A stretch of 5,148 nt of DNA from Hyphomicrobiales bacterium (GTDB taxonomy: Bacteria > Pseudomonadota > Alphaproteobacteria > Rhizobiales > Kaistiaceae): contig JAFKJZ010000213.1 in assembly GCA_017305815.1 (NCBI GenBank), positions 1-5,148 on the forward strand, read 5' to 3'. Positions 1-5,148 of this stretch are shown one piece after another; within the stretch, counting starts at the first letter, position 1, and the number at the start of each line of letters is the position of its first letter. The notes under the pieces are model-generated. The model was not told the DNA's origin. It saw only the letters and a list, made by a program, of their open reading frames with translations, and ran no database searches. Made by a program: the position numbers and the translations under genes.

Positions 1-551
1 ACGCGGAGGGACTCGCCGTCACCTTCCGCCACGCCGACGCCGAGAACCTGCCCTTCGCGGATGGCGCCTTCGACGCGGTGATGTCGACCTTCGGCGTGAT
101 GTTCACCGCCGATCACGACCGCGCCGCGGCGGAAATGGTCCGCGTCTGCCGCTCCGGCGGCAAGATCGGCATGGCCAACTGGATGCCGGAAGGCTTCATC
201 GGCCAGATGTTCAAGACAATCGGCAAGCATGTCGCGCCGCCGCCGGGCGCCAAATCGCCGGCGCTCTGGGGCACGCGGTCGCGCATCGACGAGATGTTCG
301 GCGGTGCGGCGCGCGCCATCGCCGCCGAACCGCGCCAGTTCGTGTTCCGCTATCGCTCGCCGGCGCATTTCCTCGACATCTTCCGCCGCTTCTACGGGCC
401 GACGCTGAAGGCCTTCGGCGCGCTGGACGCAGCGGGCCAGACGGCGCTGGCGGACGACATCGCGGCGCTGATCGCCCGCTTCAACAAGGCCGAGGACGGT
501 ACGCTGGTGGTACCCTCGGACTATCTCGAGATCGTCATCATCAAGCGCTGA
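1..551 (+). CDS. Class I SAM-dependent methyltransferase, 3' part only
   Basis: The 5' end lies outside the window; the frame enters at base 3 and gives 182 residues before TGA at 549-551. The visible part begins near the middle of a Rossmann-type methyltransferase. The stretch HADAENLPFADGAFDAV (acidic D/E residues followed by the LPF-x-D-x-x-FD pattern) is the usual post-motif II/III region of the Methyltransf_11/UbiE type. It is followed by an FGVMF strand and then E-M-x-R-V-C-R-S-G-G-K, the typical 'xRVLKPGG' motif. The SAM-binding G-x-G-x-G motif I must lie upstream of base 1. The C-terminal 110 or so residues probably form the substrate-recognition part; nothing in them tells me the methyl acceptor. 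The protein is likely cytosolic, since the visible part has no membrane segment. A strong intrinsic terminator follows 30 bases after the stop, so this gene ends its transcription unit. The family is confident; the substrate is unknown. Confidence 0.88.
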   Translation, partial: AEGLAVTFRHADAENLPFADGAFDAVMSTFGVMFTADHDRAAAEMVRVCRSGGKIGMANWMPEGFIGQMFKTIGKHVAPPPGAKSPALWGTRSRIDEMFGGAARAIAAEPRQFVFRYRSPAHFLDIFRRFYGPTLKAFGALDAAGQTALADDIAALIARFNKAEDGTLVVPSDYLEIVIIKR

Positions 552-580
552 GCGCCTCGCAGTGAATCGATAGCCGGCTG

Positions 581-620
581 AAGCGGCGTCGCGGCGAAAT
601 CCGCGGCGCCGTTTTTCGTT
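581..620 (+). terminator. Rho-independent terminator after the methyltransferase gene
   Basis: GGCGTCGCGG (585-594) pairs with CCGCGGCGCC (601-610) over 10 bp with a single G-U wobble, closing a 6-base loop CGAAAT. Pairing extends outward through C584-G611, a G-U, and A-T pairs with the run of five T (612-616), followed by CGTT. The strong GC stem with an immediate T-run is the classical intrinsic terminator layout. It separates the methyltransferase gene from the ClpP-like gene. Confidence 0.85.
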
Positions 621-652
621 GTCCGCCGGGCGGCGTGCCGCGGCGATGCGGG

Positions 653-682
653 CTGACGTTTTGCGGGAAGCTGGATTAGGAT
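653..682 (+). promoter_or_regulatory. Possible weak sigma-70-type promoter for the ClpP-like gene
   Basis: CTGACG (653-658) resembles a -35 box with 4 of 6 consensus matches. TAGGAT (677-682) resembles a -10 box, also 4 of 6, at a spacing of 18. It lies between the upstream terminator and the GTG start at 741, where a promoter is expected. The match is by eye only and such matches arise by chance, so this is a suggestion. Confidence 0.25.
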
Positions 683-740
683 CGCCGCTCTTCGTCGCGC
701 GGGGGCGCGATCCAAGTTTTCGCAGATGGGGCAATAGCGC

Positions 741-1820
741 GTGGGCATGAAGTTCTGGTTCAGAAGCGCCGTCCTCGGGGCGGCGGCGGTTCTGTCCTCC
801 ACCGGCCTTGGTTCGGCCAGCGAGCGGATATTCGGTCCGTTCCGGTGGGACTCGTTGGAGCCGCAGGTCATCGAGTTGCGCGGCGAGATCGATTCTGGCG
901 CCGCCCTGAATTTCCGCCGCGTCCTGTCGGCGGCGCCGCAGGCCAATCTGTTGCGACTGAACAGCCCGGGCGGACTTGTCACGATCGCGCTGCTGATCGC
1001 CGATGATGTCGATCAGCGCCGGATGTCCACCATCATACCCCCGGGAGCGGAATGTTATTCCGCCTGTTCCTTCATCTTCCTGGCGGGCGTCGACCGCGTC
1101 GCGGACGGCCGTCTGGGCGTCCATCAGATCTCGCAGAACAGCCCGGACCTGCAGAGCGCCCAACTGGCGATCTCGGATATCCTTGATGTCCTGAACCGGT
1201 TCTCGACGCCGACGGAGGTCCTGACCGTGATGTTCAGGACGCCCCCCGACCAGATGTACGTATTCTCCCAGCAGGAGATTGCCGCGCTCGGCATCAATCG
1301 GGTCGGAGGGAGCCGGACGTCTAGCCCTTCGGACCGCCAGGCGGTCGCGGACATCGTCCCAAAGCCCGTGGACCTTGCCGCAGGCCGACCGGCGATTGTC
1401 GCCGACAGCAGACCCGAGGCAGATCTGGAGGAAAGATCGCGACGTTTCCTGGCGCAGTACCTGGCCGCGTGGTCCGGTGGGAACGACGAAGCGCTGACGT
1501 TCATGCGGAGGGCCTATGCGGACGTCGTGTCTTTCTATGGAAGGCCGGTGACCGGCTCTGCGGTCCTGGAGGAGAAGAGGAAGTTCGCGGCTCGATGGCC
1601 GACGCGCCTCTACACGCTGCGTCCCGATTCCGTGCGAGTCCGGTGCACGGAGAGAAGTTGCCTGGTTGCCAGCCTGATCGATTGGTATGCCCACAGCGAT
1701 GCGCGCCGGAAGACCTCCAGAGGCGCAGCGGAGTTCAATCTGGAGTGGGATCCGGTCAGTGGCGTGATCGTCGGCGAGAGTGGTAAGGTCGTCAAAGACC
1801 CTGTTGCGGGCAATCGATAG
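741..1820 (+). CDS. Secreted ClpP/crotonase-fold protein with C-terminal NTF2-like domain
   Basis: 359 residues. The start is GTG at 741, with GGGG at 728-731 nine bases upstream; ATG at 747 is an alternative that removes two residues. Residues 1-26 look like a Sec signal peptide (basic F-R, a hydrophobic A/V/L core, small residues, likely cleavage near G-S-A|S-E), so the product should be periplasmic or secreted. Residues about 42-187 match the ClpP-like fold. They show IELRGEIDSG, the oxyanion-loop SPGG at 75-78, Ser107 in CYSACSFIFLAG (same Ser-to-AG spacing as ClpP), His128 in GVHQ, and a final QQEIAALGI helix. The third ClpP residue, Asp, is not obvious: TPPD (167-170) occupies that region. 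Residues about 230-355 (FLAQYLAAWSGGN, FYGRPV, KRKFAARWPTRLY, then alternating strands with W315) look like an NTF2/SnoaL-like alpha+beta domain. A low-complexity linker (190-228) joins the two. The substrate is unknown, and both proteolytic and binding roles are possible. The gene uses AGA/AGG arginine codons more freely than its neighbours. Confidence 0.85.
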   Translation: MGMKFWFRSAVLGAAAVLSSTGLGSASERIFGPFRWDSLEPQVIELRGEIDSGAALNFRRVLSAAPQANLLRLNSPGGLVTIALLIADDVDQRRMSTIIPPGAECYSACSFIFLAGVDRVADGRLGVHQISQNSPDLQSAQLAISDILDVLNRFSTPTEVLTVMFRTPPDQMYVFSQQEIAALGINRVGGSRTSSPSDRQAVADIVPKPVDLAAGRPAIVADSRPEADLEERSRRFLAQYLAAWSGGNDEALTFMRRAYADVVSFYGRPVTGSAVLEEKRKFAARWPTRLYTLRPDSVRVRCTERSCLVASLIDWYAHSDARRKTSRGAAEFNLEWDPVSGVIVGESGKVVKDPVAGNR

Positions 1821-1839
1821 CCTTCCTGTCGAGCGTGCC

Positions 1840-1851
1840 GGAAGGAGGAGG
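1840..1851 (+). promoter_or_regulatory. Very strong ribosome binding site that fixes the next start
   Basis: GGAAGGAGGAGG contains full Shine-Dalgarno cores and ends six bases before ATG 1858, which decides that start over the in-frame ATG at 1780 inside the previous gene. The first six bases, GGAAGG (1840-1845), are an inverted repeat of CCTTCC (1821-1826) right after the preceding stop codon, so the site could be partly sequestered in a hairpin with a 13-base loop. Confidence 0.8.
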
Positions 1852-1857
1852 CCAGCC

Positions 1858-2364
1858 ATGGCGGAAGCGGATAGCGGCAAGACGGCGACCGGGGGCGAGA
1901 TCGGCATCCTGCAACGCCGGCGGATCGAGGCGGCGATCATCGCGCCGATCTATGCAGGCATGGTGCGCGAGATCGGCGAAGCGAGGGCGCAGGCGATCCT
2001 CGACACCGCGATCAGCCAGGCGGCGATCGATACCGGCCGCGCCTTCGCCGAGCGGACCGAGGGCGGCACCAGCCTCCGGACCTTTCAGGAACTGCAATCG
2101 CTCTGGACCCAGGACGACGCGCTCGAGATCGAGGTGGTGCGGGCGACCGACACCCATTTCGACTACAACGTCCATCGCTGCCGCTATGCCGAGAGCTATC
2201 GCGAGATGGGGCTCGGCCAGATCGGCCATCTGCTTTCCTGCAACCGCGACGGCGTCTTCTGCCAGGGCTATGACCCGCGCATCACGCTGGAGCGGACGCA
2301 GACGCTGATGGAAGGCGCCGAGCACTGCGACTTCCGCTACACGTTCCATCCCGACGGCACGTAG
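1858..2364 (+). CDS. L-2-amino-thiazoline-4-carboxylic acid (ATC) hydrolase family protein
   Basis: 168 residues. I recognise the ATC hydrolase family (PF14196 type) from its C-terminal signature: F-D-Y-N-V-H-R-C-R-Y-A-E (101-112), LSCNRDGVFCQGYDP (126-140), and RTQTLMEGAEHCDFRY (146-161). These contain Cys108, Cys128, Cys135 and Cys157 plus conserved His and Asp residues. The N-terminal half (residues 18-65) is helical, as in relatives. Characterised members in Pseudomonas open the thiazoline ring of L-ATC on the route to L-cysteine. Most genomic relatives are uncharacterised, and the partner N- or S-carbamoyl-cysteine hydrolase is not visible here, so the true substrate is open. No signal peptide is seen, so it is probably cytosolic. 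It starts 37 bases after the ClpP-like gene and could be co-transcribed with it. A GC hairpin begins on its stop codon. Confidence 0.85.
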   Translation: MAEADSGKTATGGEIGILQRRRIEAAIIAPIYAGMVREIGEARAQAILDTAISQAAIDTGRAFAERTEGGTSLRTFQELQSLWTQDDALEIEVVRATDTHFDYNVHRCRYAESYREMGLGQIGHLLSCNRDGVFCQGYDPRITLERTQTLMEGAEHCDFRYTFHPDGT

Positions 2365-2383
2365 CGGCGCGCTTCCGCGCCGC
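2364..2383 (+). terminator. GC-rich hairpin at the end of the ATC hydrolase gene, possible terminator
   Basis: GCGGCGCG (2364-2371) and CGCGCCGC (2376-2383) form a perfect 8-bp stem with loop CTTC, starting on the last base of the TAG stop. The downstream sequence is C/T-rich (TCCCTTCCTGCCTTTCC) but lacks a true T-run. It may therefore stabilise the mRNA 3' end or act as a weak terminator. The rest of the 243-base gap up to 2571 shows no other feature I can support. Confidence 0.5.
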
Positions 2384-2571
2384 CCGACAGTCCCTTCCTG
2401 CCTTTCCCCGTCTTTTGCTCCGCCGTTTGCGGGTTTGCCGACGCATAGCTCGCGGCGGGTTCATGAGTCGCGTCAGGCGATTGGGCGGCGTTGCTCAGCG
2501 GATGGGCGAGGCGCGCGTACCAACAGGCCGGTCGAAAAGCGGTTGCCAGCGGCGGGATCGTTTCGTATGAG

Positions 2572-2591
2572 TGTTATGTTATAACATAACA
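2572..2591. promoter_or_regulatory. Zur-type operator (zinc uptake regulator box)
   Basis: TGTTATGTTATAACATAACA is a perfect 20-bp inverted repeat, an AT-only island apart from the G/C pairs of the repeat, in otherwise GC-rich DNA. The core ATGTTATAACAT is, from memory, the typical Zur box core in Alpha- and Gammaproteobacteria. A -10-like TATAAC (2580-2585) lies inside it, so a bound repressor would block transcription. It ends 16 bases before ATG 2608, whose reading frame encodes a metal-binding-type domain and a COG0523 GTPase, both plausible members of a zinc-starvation regulon. Zn-loaded Zur would be expected to repress. The palindrome is directly seen; assignment to Zur rather than another Fur-family protein is inference. 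Confidence 0.85.
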
Positions 2592-2595
2592 TATA

Positions 2596-2600
2596 CGGAG
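2596..2600 (+). promoter_or_regulatory. Ribosome binding site of the DUF4198-GTPase gene
   Basis: CGGAG ends seven bases before ATG 2608 and directly follows the Zur-type palindrome. It supports the start that carries the signal peptide. Confidence 0.65.
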
Positions 2601-2607
2601 TATCCCG

Positions 2608-4560
<1,953 letters not shown>

Positions 4561-4562
4561 TC

Positions 4563-4847
4563 TTGCGCCTGTTCAACCCGTTCGCGCCGCGCGATGCCGC
4601 CCGGCGCGCCGAGGCCGCGGCCCGGATCAAGGACTGGACCCGCGCGGCTCTCGGCCTCGACGCGGCGACGCGGGTGCTGGTGCACGAGCTCGCCTGCTCG
4701 CGGCCCAACTGCCCGCCGCGCGAGACGGTGATCCTCGTCGTCCCCGCCGAGGCGCCGCCCTTCAAGCTCGCCCTGCACAGTGCCATGGACGATCTGAGCG
4801 AAGACGATCTGGCGCAGGTTTGGGCTAGCAGGGAGGGGGTGCCCTAG
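4563..4847 (+). CDS. Small conserved-looking protein with C-x4-C-P-P motif, downstream of the COG0523 GTPase
   Basis: 94 residues from a TTG start at 4563, two bases after the preceding TGA; no ATG or GTG fits between the end of the GTPase and the start of sensible protein, so translation is probably coupled to it. The sequence begins MRLFNPFAPRDAARRAEAAA, an amphipathic basic/Ala-rich helix, then RIKDWTRAALGL. Next comes the core VLVHELACSRPNCPPRETVI (about 38-57), with Cys45 and Cys50 spaced by four residues and followed by Pro-Pro, then a hydrophobic strand (ILVV), FKLALHSAMDDLSEDDL, and an acidic tail. I recall similar short proteins next to CobW-like genes but know no assigned function. 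Position suggests a zinc-related partner or client of the GTPase, with the cysteines as possible metal or thiol ligands; that is inference. No signal peptide is seen. Longer versions starting within the GTPase gene are shadow sequence. Confidence 0.75.
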   Translation: MRLFNPFAPRDAARRAEAAARIKDWTRAALGLDAATRVLVHELACSRPNCPPRETVILVVPAEAPPFKLALHSAMDDLSEDDLAQVWASREGVP

Positions 4848-4966
4848 AACCCCTTTGCGGCGGCGGCGCCCAAGAAGTCGGCAGCTTGGCGCGCCGAAGC
4901 GCTTTACAGCGCGGTGCCACGCTTCTACCTCTGCCGGCTTCGCAATGACGTTCGACAGGCTCCCCC

Positions 4967-5148
4967 ATGGTTTCCCCCGCCGCGCCGCTTCCCGCCGATC
5001 TCCTGATCGACGCCACCGACGAGATCGCGATCCGCCAGGATCTGACGCTGGTGGCGCTCGGCAAGCGCCCGGCCGACCGCGTGCTGCGCGTCGGCCGGCT
5101 GCTCGACGTGCATTCGCGCACCTGGGCAGTCGACCAGGAGATCGTCAT
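4967..5148 (+). CDS. Adenine deaminase-type amidohydrolase, 5' part only
   Basis: The frame opens at ATG 4967, with a modest ACAGG (4955-4959) seven bases upstream, and runs off the window after 60 residues. The segment RQDLTLVALGKRPADRVLRVGRLLDVHSRTW followed by DQEIVI matches the N-terminus of long-form adenine deaminases (A-L-G-x-x-P-A-D-x-V-x-x-x-G-x-L-x-D-V, then an E-I-x-I strand). This is the small beta-sandwich that precedes the metal-binding barrel of the amidohydrolase superfamily. These enzymes convert adenine to hypoxanthine and ammonia in purine salvage, in the cytosol. The HxH metal motif and the rest of the active site lie beyond the window, so another amidohydrolase specificity cannot be excluded. 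It lies 119 bases after the small C-x4-C gene with no strong terminator between, so read-through from the zinc unit is possible. No clear promoter of its own is visible. Confidence 0.75.
   Translation, partial: MVSPAAPLPADLLIDATDEIAIRQDLTLVALGKRPADRVLRVGRLLDVHSRTWAVDQEIV

Noticed and set aside
726..737. ATG-GGG-CAA-TAG mini-frame upstream of the ClpP-like gene
   Set aside because: Only three codons; the GGGG more likely serves as the ribosome binding site of GTG 741.
1780..1857. Longer start (ATG 1780) for the ATC hydrolase gene
   Set aside because: It overlaps the end of the ClpP-like gene, adds 26 residues unlike the family, and lacks a ribosome binding site, whereas ATG 1858 has an excellent one.
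2463..2570. 35-codon open frame MSRVRRLGG... in the gap before the Zur-type box
   Set aside because: Arg-rich composition, no convincing ribosome binding site, and no recognisable motif.
4834..4854. AGGGG/CCCCT inverted repeat around the stop of the small protein gene
   Set aside because: The 5-bp stem has an 11-base loop and only three T's after it, too weak to call a terminator.
4896..4925. GAAGCG/CGCTTC inverted repeat before the adenine deaminase gene
   Set aside because: Short arms with an 18-base spacer, no T-run and no match to an operator I know; probably chance in GC-rich DNA.
4945..4966. ATG 4945 as the start of the last gene
   Set aside because: It is in a different frame from the adenine deaminase-like sequence that starts at ATG 4967.

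Overview
The window is GC-rich with strong G/C preference at third codon positions. Its protein families are common in Alphaproteobacteria: a secreted ClpP-like protein, an ATC-hydrolase family protein, a ZigA-type COG0523 GTPase behind a Zur-like operator, and a long-form adenine deaminase. I infer a member of the Hyphomicrobiales (Rhizobiales) or a close relative; no rRNA or other marker fixes the genus. All genes I can support lie on the + strand. I found no tRNA, rRNA, CRISPR array, IS element or phage gene.

Layout. (1) 1-551: 3' part of a class I SAM-dependent methyltransferase gene, closed by a clear intrinsic terminator at 581-620. (2) 741-1820: a secreted protein with a ClpP/crotonase-fold domain followed by an NTF2-like domain. 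It is followed 37 bases later by (3) 1858-2364: a 168-residue protein of the L-2-amino-thiazoline-4-carboxylic acid hydrolase family, with a very strong ribosome binding site. A GC-rich hairpin sits on its stop codon. (4) 2572-2591: a perfect 20-bp palindrome typical of a Zur (zinc uptake regulator) operator, just upstream of 2608-4560. That 650-codon frame starts as a secreted DUF4198 metal-binding-type protein and continues without a stop into a full COG0523/CobW-type GTPase. (5) 4563-4847: a 94-residue protein with a C-x4-C-P-P motif, starting two bases after the preceding stop. (6) 4967-5148: the start of an adenine deaminase-type amidohydrolase, cut by the window edge.

How they fit together. 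The centre of interest is 2572-4847, which looks like a zinc-starvation unit. A Zur-type operator controls a periplasmic metal-binding domain, a zinc-metallochaperone GTPase and a small cysteine-containing protein, all apparently on one transcript. The DUF4198-GTPase fusion is topologically odd. The signal peptide would export a GTP-dependent domain, no in-frame ATG lies near the GTPase start, and a TGATG stop/start-like junction lies out of frame exactly at the domain boundary. It is either a real and unusual fusion or two coupled genes joined by small indels. The first three genes look like ordinary housekeeping or accessory genes with no visible functional link to the zinc unit.
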